64,000 nt of DNA. Source: Cubamyces lactineus. Taxonomy: Eukaryota; Basidiomycota; Agaricomycetes; Polyporales; Polyporaceae. How positions within the stretch are numbered: position 1 is the stretch's first letter; every line of letters begins with the position of its first letter. Under the pieces are notes generated by a model that saw only the letters and a list, made by a program, of their open reading frames with translations, did not search any database and was not told the DNA's origin. Location of the stretch: the NCBI GenBank assembly GCA_022376465.1, contig JACDTU010000007.1, positions 682,001 to 746,000 of the forward strand, written 5' to 3'. The translations under genes were made by a program, and so were the position numbers. This document shows positions 10,766-22,700 of this stretch, in pieces.

Positions 10766-12098
10766 TTTTGAACAAGTATGCGATGGCGGCGACGAGTAGC
10801 AAGAGAGGGAGAAAGGCCAGTAAAGTCTGCAGAGCCGCAGATAAGAGGACACAGATAACTATGACGACCAGAACGAGAGCCATCGCTAGCGATCTTTATA
10901 GGATAGCTTCGGACGCGCAGGCGGACAAGGACCGAAGGCGACACATGAGACGGAGGAGAGAAGAAGGGGGAGACTACCGCAGCTGCAGCCCCAACACGCC
11001 CTCGCCGCGTTGCAGCCATCGTCTGTGCTTCCTGGGAGCGTGGACAGTGTTCGAGTTTCCGCTTCGAGCAACGCATCAATACCAGACTCAACACTCGCCC
11101 ACGGCCCTCCACGCTGCCACGCCTGGGCTAACCAGGTGCGCAAGCTCGGAGAATCCGCGCCTCGAGATCAGCTAGTACGTCTCTGATCATGGTGAGCAAC
11201 GAAACGGTGATGAGATTAGTGAGCTGAAGCAGAGCTCACTGTTGTGCCTGTAGGACGCTAGCATGGCCGTGCGATGTGGGCCTCTCGGTCTGTTATACGT
11301 TTGGGCGCATAGTACGGACCTTGGGCCCGGGCTGGACAGACGCGCCTACTCTGAGCTCGGAGAACGTAAAAGGACGGAGGGATCGGGACGCGATTATCGA
11401 CAAGCTGATACAGCGTGTCTGCTGCTCTAGGTCTTGCTCGCATTCCTCTTGCAATTGGTACATAACGGCATGTGGTCCTTGGCATGTGTACATGCTGCGC
11501 GAGACGTCGGAATAGAACGACGGCGTCGAGCTTCGCGGTCGTGCTCAACACCAGACTCGGCCACCCGCAAACCGAGCAACGTGTTAGCACGTGACCCTCA
11601 AACTTCCTCGACGCACGGGCCACCTCGCCCAGGTATATAAGCCCGCGTCAGACATGGCTGTTTCCTCAGAACATACTCAGCTAGGATCTATTTTATAGGT
11701 ACTAACTCGAGTCTCGCATGTTTACACATGCCACATCCTTCAAGTCTAGTCGATGACACCAGCGCTCCCTCGTATAACCGAGAACATGGCCGCTTTCGGG
11801 CGGTCTCGAGGACGTTTGGCTTGTGCCTTCTGCGCGCTGCTTGCAGCCGCCGAATGCCTTGCCAGCGAGGAGAGCGTATGTCTGATAGACTTCGTAGTAT
11901 ACACATCTTTGTATCAATGTATCAAATTTATATGCTTCTCACCACATTTCCGTCGGTGTGTTTGGGTTAGTTCGCACTCTATCCACTCGTCGACGCTATG
12001 GAAGGAGTCTCACTTCAGGATTCCGGGAGAAACACAGCCCAAGTAGACGCGAAGACAATACACACTCATCCACATTAGCGCAGTCAAGTACAATAACG
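10766..12098. other. Intergenic region
   Basis: About 1.3 kb between the start of the unknown minus-strand gene and the 3' end of MED14. A TATATAA element occurs at about 11634, but no credible coding sequence follows on the + strand. Open frames up to 121 codons show no family features. Confidence 0.4.
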
Positions 12099-15000
12099 CT
12101 ACAGCGAAGTCTTCGAGCCCGCCAAAGACTCTAGCTTCTCGAACACCTTCTGGTGTAGCATCCTCCCGACCACCCGCACAGCAGCCACATCGCAGATAAC
12201 ACCAATATCAATAGGCGCAAACCGCCCCGACACGCCGTGCGCGACAGCGGCCTTGATCGCATCCTGAATGAGAGACGGGAAGTCTGGTATCCCTCGCAGA
12301 GCGACCGAGTCTTCGCGGGTCGCGGATATCGATGAGGACGAGGCCTTCGCGTTCGTGCTGGGCCCGCCCAATCGTCGGATGCCCAGGCTGTCACCGCTGT
12401 CGTCGAAGAGCGAATGCGACCCGTCGAGTATGACGACCCGCCCGCCCGCCATTAACCTGAAGTCGAGCGCATGCCTGCCCCGGCCATTCCGCACGTCAGC
12501 ACGGGCGCGCCTTCCCACCAGAGAAGCTAATGTGTGGATAACGCACCTGAGGTCCCCATACAGGATCCGGAACCACCCCGCAGACTTTGCAAACGTGTCC
12601 ACGCACGCACCGCTGCGCGCCGCGCTCGTGCGGATCTCCTCGAGCTCCGCGACGACCGGGAGCGTCTCGCGGAGGAGGCCGACGAGCCGGTGCAGCGCGC
12701 TCGAGAGGCGGCCGTGCCGGAGCAAGTTGCGCATGTACGGCTCGACGTCCTCGTGCGGGTTGTGCGCGTGCGCGGCGTCGTCGACCTGCATGAGGTGCTC
12801 GTCGTCGTCGGGCTGGACGCGCCCGAAGCGGAGGTGGTATAGGCCGCCCGTCGAGGAGAGCTGGTCGGTGCAGGTGAGAGAGAGCGTGTAGTCTGCGGTG
12901 TAGGCGAACTCGACGGTTTGTAGGTCGAACGAGAGTAATCGAACGTCCGTCCAGAGGTACTTGGAGGACATCTGAGCGACTGCGACGAAGCTTTAGCCTC
13001 AATAGCCTTTCATCAGACGACCGACCAAAGCTTACCTTCACGAGCGATCACAACCATCTTCGACACCCTCGCCCATTCTTCCAGGAACTCGTCCACGCAC
13101 TTGTCCACGTCGTCCGACAGGAACGACACGATCGCCTCGCGCGTGTCGTATATTATCCGCTTCGACGGACGTATCACGGACGTCCCGCTCGCGCGCTTCC
13201 CAATCGGTTGCTGCACGTACTTGAGCTTGACGCACGTCACCACCTTCGCCTGGTCGCTCGACCACCAATTGAGCGGGATCACTCGAATGTTCGGCATCGC
13301 AGCTTCTGCCGCAGGCGCTCCGGACAGGATATCGGAGGAAAGGACGCAGAGTGCTGGTATAGAGCGTGCAAGCGAGGATTGGATGTGTGCTAGATCGGGA
13401 GCGGAAGAGTTCATGGTAGAATTGACGTGCGTGTACGGAATCCCGCGTAGCTTGAATTGCTGCTCGACCTTGGTGTACGCGACCCGGGCACTGGAAACCA
13501 GTCAGCATAGTTGAGGTAGCATCTAAGGAAATGTGTGCTCACCAGCAGTACGCATAGAGCTCCCGCAGGACCTTCGTGTCTAATCGGAAACTGTAGAACA
13601 GTCAGCGCTGGATACCGCACTAGTCCTACTGCACCCATACCTGGTCGGATATGACTGGCCGGACGGGGCTGCCACGCCATCTTCACGTTTCCTCTTCTGT
13701 CCGACCGAAGGCTCGGGTCCTACTCCAGGCTCTACGGAGACGTCGTCCCCGTGTATCCGACGGACATTGAGCCATCCGATGTCCTCCATGATCATATTGT
13801 TGTACATCGTCTCCCGTTGCACTGTCACGTTGATCAACGCATAACGGTAGTCGTTGTCCGTGATGACCAGGACGAGGTAGTGGCTTGGGAAGTTGGCAAG
13901 CTGGATGTAAAGCGTCCCGCGTGCGTCTGGACCCAACTTGGCAAGTTCTGCAGGAGCGAGCATCCATGTCAGTGTGAACGCGACAGCAGACAGATGGGCC
14001 TAATAACCTTCAGGAGCAAAGTTGCGCTGTCGGAAGCTCTGCAGACCCAAATATTGAACCTTCTGCTCCGCAAGGTCTGTGATGGTCTATGATAAACGTA
14101 GGGTTAGCCCCGCTCTGCATTGTCTCCTACAAGGCGCATATCTTACCGTCAAGCGTAACCTGAGCAACGCTTCAGGGAGCCACCATGGCGTGTCGTTCAA
14201 CCGATCTGAGATCGTGGCGAAACGAGGGCCTCGACCTGCCGCAGCGAGGTCACCGGTATCGCGAAGGGTAAGACGCCCTGTCCTAGGGTCGACTGTCACT
14301 ATAACCACTTCGTCTGCACACAAGTGTACGCGGAGGGAAGGTGTGGAGTCTGGCATGAAGCGGTCAGCACTCCATATCCATCTAATGTCGGATGTCGGCT
14401 TACCGTGGTTCACGAGAGTTATCTCTCCAGGTGCAGAGAAGACGTTGCGGGTCATAGCACCACGCGTCAACTGCATCTGGAAGAATTTCATGATGCCCTC
14501 CGTATGTCTCCGGATCACCCTCCGCAATAGGCTCTCAAAGTCCAGGTCATCGGAATCCTACAAGGCAATCTAGCAGCCATCAACACAATAACCGCGGAAC
14601 AGGGCTTACAATCCGTAGCTGGTCCGGAGGAATTTGCATGTCCTCAGGGCCAATTGTAACTCCCAAGGCACCCTTCTCAGGTTCCCACTGCACATGAAAG
14701 CGCATGTGTTCAACCTCGTCGGAGGGCCGCGACCGTTCGAGCTTCGAACGTTCCTGAAGCTCAGCTAGCACACGAGCCTTGGGGGACCGCAACGACCCTC
14801 GGCCTGTTTTCTCCTTCACCTGCACGATCGAAATAGACAGCTTGCCGCCTAACCGTGGTATTCGATTTCGTGCTTGTGACGCTTGCGACGACTGGTTTGC
14901 AGCGTTGGGCGGAGGATTTCGGACCCAATAGGAGACGACCATTTTCTGGCGGTTATTCGTCATTTCGACCGTCATATAATCCGCCCAGCCGAGAGAACGC

Positions 15001-16748
15001 ATCCGCTCCGCCTACGATGGGAATTCGAATTCAGATATGCGCAAGAGCAATTCCACAGTATGTCCTACCTGGTACCACAGGATCTCAAGTTGGTAGGAGA
15101 GGGACATCATCTCTGACGGTGGAACTCGTACTCAAACGCTGTGCACCGCACGAGGCATAAACACTTACGTAGAAAGTTGAAAACGCGCACTAGCGGTGCG
15201 TCAACGACGCCCTCGGGTAGCTGAGGTCGTGGTGGGGGTTCGACGCCTGGTACTGTAGGTGGTGGTTCCTCGGGACTGAGATAGAACCCAAGCCGAGCAT
15301 CCGCCTCATCGGCGATATTGCGTTTCAACACGCCCGTAGGTGTGCGAGGGAACTCTGTTTTGGTCGGTAAAGCAGACTTCACAGCGCAAACCACAGACCT
15401 TACCTTGCATCCCAGTCTGGTCGCCACCTACCTTGAATAGGAACTCGACATTCACGAAAAACCAACCATCGTTCTTCCCAGCACCCAACAGACAAAGCGA
15501 CGTCTCAAACAGTTTCGGGGCAGTGAAGATCACCCGCCCATCCGCTATCCGGCGGATGTTATGAGATAGCGAACTTACCGTGGGAATCGTATGACCTACC
15601 TATTCGATATTGAGACATCTCCCAAGGAATGATCTCGGATGTCCGAAGACGATAGCGCATTGCATCCTCGATATCGGCGAGAGTCTTCTCGACCTCCTCG
15701 TCAGACAGAGGCGAAGGGCGAATGAAGAATTCCTGTGGTTTTGATGTTAACAACGCCCAAGAATGAAGAGGTCGTCGCCGCTCTGCATAGATGGATGGAC
15801 GGAGGTCACATGTTCGGATTCACGACGTACCTTGATACACGTAGGCAGCCGGCGGTAGGTGCCAGTCGTTAGAACATCCAAAGACGTCAGGAGATCATGG
15901 TTGCGCAACCTAGCGGCAGACTTTCAGTACAGTGAACTGCAAGATGATACACAGAAAATGACTATGTGACACCAACGCGATCACTACGCAATGGCAATGA
16001 CAGCACAATTATTCATATTAGCCATATCTCGCCACAGCCTGCGCATCGTGCAACGTCCCAGTCTCGTAACGCGACGTCTCACTGGCTCCCTTAAGTGCGA
16101 ATCCTACATCTTAAGATACCCACACTCCCGGGGTGTGCCAACAATTGTGGCACCGATATAGACAGAAATGATACAGTGATTGTGAGGAATGCGTCAACGT
16201 ACCTGGCAGGATCCAAGCTGTCTCTCCCGTATTTCAGCCCCATGACAGCGTCCTCAAACTGTCTGTTCTGATCCATGAGAAAAGCGGTGATGTTCTACGA
16301 CAGCTCGCTGTGAGTACGGGCTAGTCTCCACGGGATAGGAGCGAGTGTACCATGGCCTTCTGTACCACGCTCGCGTCGCGGGACCATTTTGCGATTGCAT
16401 ACAGCTTCACTACCTGGCGTTTGATCTTGACGACCCAATCCGCAACAGAGCGTTTCCGAGCAGCGTCTGACATGTGGGGCATACTGTCGTAGCCTGCTTG
16501 AGCCTTGGTCAAGGGCTAATTATCCTGCCCACTTACGTTTCAGCCATCTCTGTCAGCTCGGCGTACATCGTTTGCACCAGTCGGGAGAGGAGGTCTCCGA
16601 GGGGAACTTGGCCGTCCATAACCACAGGGAGCTCTCGCTCGAGTTCTTCAGGCAGTGGTTCGTGCATGACAGCGTCGCCATTTGTTAGAGTAGGGGGTAT
16701 GTGAGATGTCGTTCCGTTCATAACAAGGCCATTTACGGCCTGCTCCAT
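12099..16748 (-). CDS. MED14: Mediator complex subunit 14 (MED14/Rgr1)
   Basis: Large multi-exon gene, roughly 1,100 residues, start at 16748 and TAG at 12099-12101. MED14 is the backbone subunit linking head, middle and tail of Mediator, the RNA polymerase II coactivator; it acts in the nucleus. The family-typical N-terminal region is plain: VPLGDLLSRLVQTMYAELTE, then ARKRSVADWVVKIKRQVVKL and LYAIAKWSRDASVVQKAM, MDQNRQFEDAVMGLKYGRDS, the FFIRPSPLSDEEVEKTLADI exon, and LPEGVVDAPLVRVFNFL. Central and C-terminal exons hold YIQLANFPSHYLVLVITDND, VTCVKLKYVQQPIG, and LSSALHRLVGLLRETLPVVA, ending in FEKLESLAG. At least ten short introns interrupt it, so the span rather than each exon is reliable. 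A Lys/Arg-rich VGQKRKRED segment could serve as a nuclear signal. The gene appears intact. Confidence 0.88.
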
Positions 16749-17540
16749 TTTGTTGTCTCGCCAGACTATATCATGTAAACCAGAAGATGCAAGGTAAAAG
16801 AGGCCGCGACGGCAAAAGGTGGTGATGGGAGGTGGCAAGAGAGAACAAAGCCACAACTTCGCGGCGCATCTCTGACGCAGGTACAAGCGCCCAAGGGTAC
16901 ATGCGCACCCAATAGACGCTCGGTGTTGAGTATTACTTAAGGACAAGTACTTACAAGTACAGTACAGTACTTACTGGCAACTTTCACGCAGCGTACTTAC
17001 CGATGACTACCATATATCTGAGTCTAGAGCGCTCATAGATGTTCACAGAGGGCGTGCGGTAACTTCAAGGCTTGACTCGGAACGGTTCGATGCTCGCAGC
17101 GCGGTCGTGATCTAAACTAATACACCGCGTACATGTACAATTTTTGTGATAGATTAACGTCGCCATAGACCATTTAGTGACTCGCGAGTACTCGAGTACT
17201 AGTGAGTACGAAGAGCAGGCGGACATAGATGACAATTACTGCTCGAAGACAGGGAGGTAAGGTAGTAGATCCATGTTGTACATGCAAAGTACAGCAGGTC
17301 AAAACGGAATCTAACAGAACTAGGCAATATCTTCTGCATATTCAAGCGACGCAGTACGCAAGACCGTCCGGCTGCCGGCATGGCGTAGCACAAGTAGCAC
17401 CATGACTTCGTGGCACAGTAGAAAAAGAGAGAAATGTGATCGGAATAAATCCAACCATCACACAAGTTCAGTCGAGTCCAAGAGCACCGCGAGAGCGAGT
17501 CAAGGTACACACCCCAAGGAATCCAGGCCCCGTAAGTTGT
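16749..17540. other. Intergenic region upstream of MED14
   Basis: About 790 bases between the MED14 start and the 3' end of the next minus-strand gene. It contains short AGTACTT/GTACAGTACT runs near 16935-16975 and no supported coding sequence. Confidence 0.4.
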
Positions 17541-18590
17541 TCATCGCAACAGCCGTAACTGCTGTGCGACCACCATGGTATCCTGTGTCAACCGTTTCCC
17601 GTTCTTCTCCAGAACCCACTTCCGCGCGTAGTCATCCCCAGAGCGCTTCGCGCGTGGACTCGAAGTCGGGTCCAGCCCCTCCTGGGGCGGCGGTCTCGAG
17701 CGCACAGCGGGCGTCGAAGCTATCGTCGTCTGCGTGCTTCTGCCACGCTCGCGCTGCCCGTTGTTGTCTTGGCGCCGCGGGGTTGCGGGGAGGCCAACTT
17801 TCGGCTTTGGTCTGGGCGGAGTGGGCGCGCGCACCGGCGCCGAGGCTGGGATGGGTGGTGGAGCATCAAGAGAAAGAAAGGATCGCTCGGTGTTGACTAC
17901 GACTAGCATTCCACGAGAGTGCGAATGCGACGGTCCGGGCTTGCGCGCTGGTGCGGACATGGGGACTGTCTCCTCCGACCGACGAGGCTGAGGAGATATG
18001 TTGTGGCGCATATGAGGTGCGGCGGGAGCTGACTCTGCCAGCGTTTTGGGCAATGGAATCGGCAGTGATTCCGAACGCACCAGGATATGGTCTGTGGGGA
18101 TAGGAGCGTCCTTGGGAGGGAGCGGAAGCGGTAGAGGGCGTGATTTGGAGCGTGAATGAGACTTCGTCGCCGCGTCAGCCGTAGAAGGCCGTGGAGGTAG
18201 CTTTGGCAACGCAGTCGATGTGCTCCGTGAATGAGTTCGCAGAGGCGGTGAGATGACGATAGGTTCTGCGGACGCAGCGGAAGGAAGTACGAGTACGCGG
18301 GAACCGTTCCGGGAGTGTGATTTTGACCGCGAGTGCGACCGTGGTGGCGGGGAAATGAGCTCGGGAAGAGAGCTCGATGCCGCACTGGGTGGAAACGGCG
18401 GGACCGGCAAAGGGCGTGTTTGCATGCCAGGCGATGTTGATTTTGAACGCCCAGACTCGGTTTTAGTCGCAGGAACTGGCCAGGAACTTGAAGGGTAATG
18501 GCGCTCCCAGGGATACTCGTCTGCGGCGAAAGGTGTCTGTGGAGGAATCGGAGGTAGCTGAGGCAGGACACTCGTCAGGTCTTCGGGCAT
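17541..18590 (-). CDS. Ser/Pro-rich disordered orphan with conserved C-terminal tail
   Basis: Single-exon frame of 349 residues, start at 18590. It is almost wholly low complexity: a Pro-rich N-terminus, then spaced SHSRSKSHSR/THSRSTS blocks (residues about 85-160), RSESLPIPLPKTL, SHSHSRGMLVVVNTERSFLS, and Pro-rich PRPKPKVGLPATPRR. The only ordered-looking part is the end, DDYARKWVLEKNGKRLTQDT and a final QQLRLLR. From memory, a tail of this WVxEKxGKRxxxD type recurs at the C-terminus of many Agaricomycete low-complexity proteins, which supports a real gene. The SR-like dipeptides could be kinase targets. No localisation signal is visible. Function unknown. Confidence 0.65.
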   Translation of the reverse strand: MPEDLTSVLPQLPPIPPQTPFAADEYPWERHYPSSSWPVPATKTESGRSKSTSPGMQTRPLPVPPFPPSAASSSLPELISPPPRSHSRSKSHSRNGSRVLVLPSAASAEPIVISPPLRTHSRSTSTALPKLPPRPSTADAATKSHSRSKSRPLPLPLPPKDAPIPTDHILVRSESLPIPLPKTLAESAPAAPHMRHNISPQPRRSEETVPMSAPARKPGPSHSHSRGMLVVVNTERSFLSLDAPPPIPASAPVRAPTPPRPKPKVGLPATPRRQDNNGQRERGRSTQTTIASTPAVRSRPPPQEGLDPTSSPRAKRSGDDYARKWVLEKNGKRLTQDTMVVAQQLRLLR

Positions 18591-19794
18591 GATTTATACG
18601 AGCAGTAGTGGCAAGTAGTAGCAGCCTTATAATATGAGCCGGATTAGCGGTACGAGAAGAGTACAGCAGCGAGTTCGAAGAAGGTTGAGAACCGCATACC
18701 CGGCGTGGCCCTGGTTACATATAAAGAAGCCATGGCGGGCGGTCCAGTTTTGTCTCGTCTGGGGCTCGACAATCGCCAGCTCTCCAGACTCGGGCGCTGC
18801 AGCGTGATGGTGCGACGCACGGAGACGTGTTCTGATGTCGCATGGGATGCGCAGTCGTCAAGGGGTCGCGATGACGATGCAGAGAAGGACACCTGAAAGG
18901 GAAGGGCCATGAAGACTTGTCGCAGAGCGTGCAGTGATGCCTCGTCTGAGGCTGTGGACGTCGCCTCAGATCTTATGCCCGATCTTACCGTTGCCAGATT
19001 TGTCTGATCAATCAACCGCATCGGGCTCCGAGAGCGGAGTGTCGAGACCGCCCAGCCACTACGGATACCATCGGGTCCAAGCTACTGAGCGTTGGTTTAG
19101 TCATGTACATGCAAACATTAATGGCCATGTGAACCCACCGCAAGTACAGGAGGAGATGGACTATCATGCCGATTCTCAAGGGTGCTTGCCTCGACATTGT
19201 GGTAAGACTCACCATAGAGACCTGCGCACGCAATACAAACACATGTTGCTCGCGTGAACAGCGTCGAATCTTGGCAGGACGCTAAACATGCTCAACCGTT
19301 ACGCCGCCAAACGCAGCATCGTACGGACCGGAATTGCTGAGGGCGGCACGCAAGGAGGGCTCCCTTTGGTAAATTGAATGTTCAACCTGACGGCGAGTGG
19401 CGGCGATAGCGGCCAGACTTCATTACGTGAAGCGCAGCACACACTTCGGCAGGAACATAGTCAACTGGCTGCAATTCACCATCGTATGCGCAGTGAGACA
19501 ACTCATCAGCACAAGAGCCACTGAAGAACAATGAAGCTATCTCACCGGAGAAGGATGTGCGGCCAGTCCGCTGATGACTCTGGACACGCGGGGAGCGGCG
19601 TAGAATGGGAATCGTTCAGCAGGGCGAGGTTGGCCGCAAGGCTGCGGCGCGGTAGATTGTGCGAATACACCGGTGTATACAACATGAGAGCCAACAAAAC
19701 AATCAAAGTGCTGTAACTTAAGCCATATGCAATTAACGTTGAAGATATGTTTAAATAGATGATGTCCTGACGCATAAATGTTCATCTCTTCATA
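18591..19794. other. Intergenic region
   Basis: About 1.2 kb. No frame over 125 codons and no family features. Probably the promoter of the Ser/Pro-rich orphan plus the 3' flank of the large membrane-tail protein. Confidence 0.4.
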
Positions 19795-22700
19795 TCATGT
19801 CGGCGGCCAAGTGTGCGGGACCGTGTCTGGTGCGCGGCTGATGTCAAACCAGAACGACTGGACATACGCGGAGACAGAGCAACTAGCGCTTGCCCAAGCG
19901 TCGGCGGCGACGCCCTTGAGACCTGCGCGCTGTAAGCTGCTAAAGGCTGAGGAGACAGACCAGGAGGGACATAGGGGTATCGCGTGGTGGTAGGTATCGG
20001 GTCTGGCGAGGTGAAGGTGTAGCTCCGGGTTGAATGGGTCGTAATATGTCGTCAGGAATATCTTTCTGGCCTGAACATGGGAATAGCTATAGGTAGTCGA
20101 GTTAGTTGGGGAATTGATATTCAGTCCATGTGACGTACCGGTACATGGCCGCTGAAAGGATAAGTAGGACGAGGGTGAAACCGACAATGAGTCGCCACAC
20201 GAGGGCTCGAGATACAGCATTCGATGGCTACGTCATCTGTGGTTAACAAGCAGTGCCGGCATACTCTCGTAGTAAGACAACTTACCAGTAGGGCATTGCG
20301 CTCTGTGCTATCCTTGATCGGTGCATACTTGCTTCTCATCTCAACCTCCGCCATCTGTGCCATCTGCAGCGATCTCGAGATCTTGCTCCGTGCCGCCTGG
20401 GCAGTACGACACCGCTCTTCGAGCGAAGCGTATGAGCGCACATCGAACACGGCCTTGTCACTGGACCTAGTGGCGCAATGAGATACGACGGATGAACAAT
20501 CGTGAGCTGAAACGTACCGATCAACGTCGCTGAGGTCTTGTGCCATAGACGAAAGCGTCTCACGGATGCGATATAACGCCTCGCTCCGAGAGAGCGGAGG
20601 GCCCACAGACGAATCATCCTCCATAGGCTCCTCCTCGATCTCCCGGCCCATGGCATCGACCATCCGAACGGCACTCCGGCTACGTGGCGTAGTAGAGAGC
20701 GCGGCCCGATGTTCCTTATGAGGCGTAGCAGCGGCCACAGCTTGGCTGTTCACCGGTAGGTCTGCATTTTCTGGAGGTGTTTCATGATTGTCCGTGGGAC
20801 CGGCTGGTGGCTCAACGTGTTCCCGCCCATAGGCATCCAGCACACGTATGCCGGGAGACTTTTGGCGTATTCGTCGCCGCAAGGATTGGTGAGTAGGTGG
20901 TGACTGGTTAGTTGGCTCTTCCGCAGGCGCAGAAGAAGTCGATGCATCGCCATTCTGAGGCGCAAGCACACTCCACGACGCCTCGGGTAGGGTAGCGTCA
21001 GAGGCTTTAGACTCCACACTAGAGTCAACAGATGGCCTCTCAATCGTGCCCTCTGAAGCTGTTTCAGATTCTACCTCGAAGCGAACCTTGAGAATGCCTC
21101 GCTTTCGAGCAGTAGTATCTGGCGCAGGAGTGTTAACCCACCCGCCGGGCGGTGCCGGTGTTTGTGGGGGGAGAGAGCTCGCCCGGGACAATGTCGCGGG
21201 AGGTGTTGCGAGACCTCCATCAGATGTGGACGATGGCTGTTCGGTCTCAGGTGGCGCAGAGCTAGCCCGCTCAACGGGCTCTTTGGTTGACTGTCGAGAT
21301 GGCGCTGGAGTGGCCAACCAAGCACCTGGAGGACGAGGAGTCTTCATCGCAGTGAGGTCACCCTGGATGTCCCGACTCTGCATTACTGGCGTATGGTCGT
21401 CTTCTTCGTCATCGGATGAAGGCGGACCGGGCAGGTCGGGCATTCCTCTGGGAGGCGGAGGTGTCTCAAACTCAATCTTGGGTGTGTGAAACTGTGGTCT
21501 TCGCGGAGGAGTCTGCAAGGAGAAAGTAGGTCGAGACTCCACCGCAGGAGGCGTCAGAGGGGGAGAGGCGAGAGGCGACTCGGATCGTGTTGAGCCATCC
21601 TGCGTTTGCAATGACTGCCCGTTTACAGGGACCTCGGATGTGGGAGTCGATGTCGCCTCCGGAGGCGGAAGAGGGATAGGTCTCGCTGTAGGAGTGCTCG
21701 TGGCTAGTTTCGATTCGTCTTCGCTCGCTGCAATTCCCAACGTCAGAAACCCCGGGCGCATCCAGTGCGTACTAGCTACTGACCAGAAGAAAAGTCGTCG
21801 TGACCATCCACAAGGGGCACGGGAGGTAATTCGTCGACATCGTCACCGCTAACCTCTATCCTGGGAGGGATAGAGCCCACAGACTCAGCGAATTCTGTGA
21901 AGCTCCTTCGATGACTTCTCTTCTTCTCCGATTGACTGAGGCTAGAGGAGGAAGCGTCCTGCCCATTCTTCCTGGGTGAGCGGACAGGAATGTGGCTCGG
22001 AGTGGCGGAGATAGAGCTCCGGCTTGATGGACGAGGTGGTGGCTTCTTCGGTGAATCTTGGTCGAGTTCTAGGGGAGGCAGGGGCGTCCTTTTCTGTGGG
22101 AAAGACCAGCCAAATCGTGACTTGAAACCGTGCGACGATTCCGGCTTGTCTGGAGAAGAAGGTCTTGCGGAGGACCCAGCTCGAGCACGAGGCGAAGGCT
22201 TGTTGTCCGCAGTAGAGTGCGTTAGCGGAGCTTTGGGTCGCGGGATAGGCTCCTTGACAGCCGATGTGCTCGTTGAGGACAGGTGTGGTGTGGGAGGCTG
22301 GGTGGTACTGTTGGTTCGACTGCGAGGAGTGGGTGCAGGCTTACGTGCAACAGTGCGAGGAGGCGATCCGGCAGGCGATTTTGGGAGGGGGGAGAGCGAC
22401 CGCCGGTGTTGCAGAGTATTGTGCCATTTGGGGTGGGGAGAGTTCCAGTTACGTTCTCGTTCATGCTCAATTTCGTGCTCGACCTCTTGCTCAATCTCCA
22501 TGTCGATGCTGCGACCAGATATTGAACTAGCAGGGGAACTCGGCCTGCTGGAACTCGATAGCGAATTCAACGAACCGTGTCTATGCAATGTCAGTCGATT
22601 GGGAGACAGATAGGACGCTGCCGAATCTGGCCGTGTCGGCTGGCTATTGGTGCGCACGCGTTCACTCTTGTTGAGGCTGAGGCTCGACGATGACCGTGAC

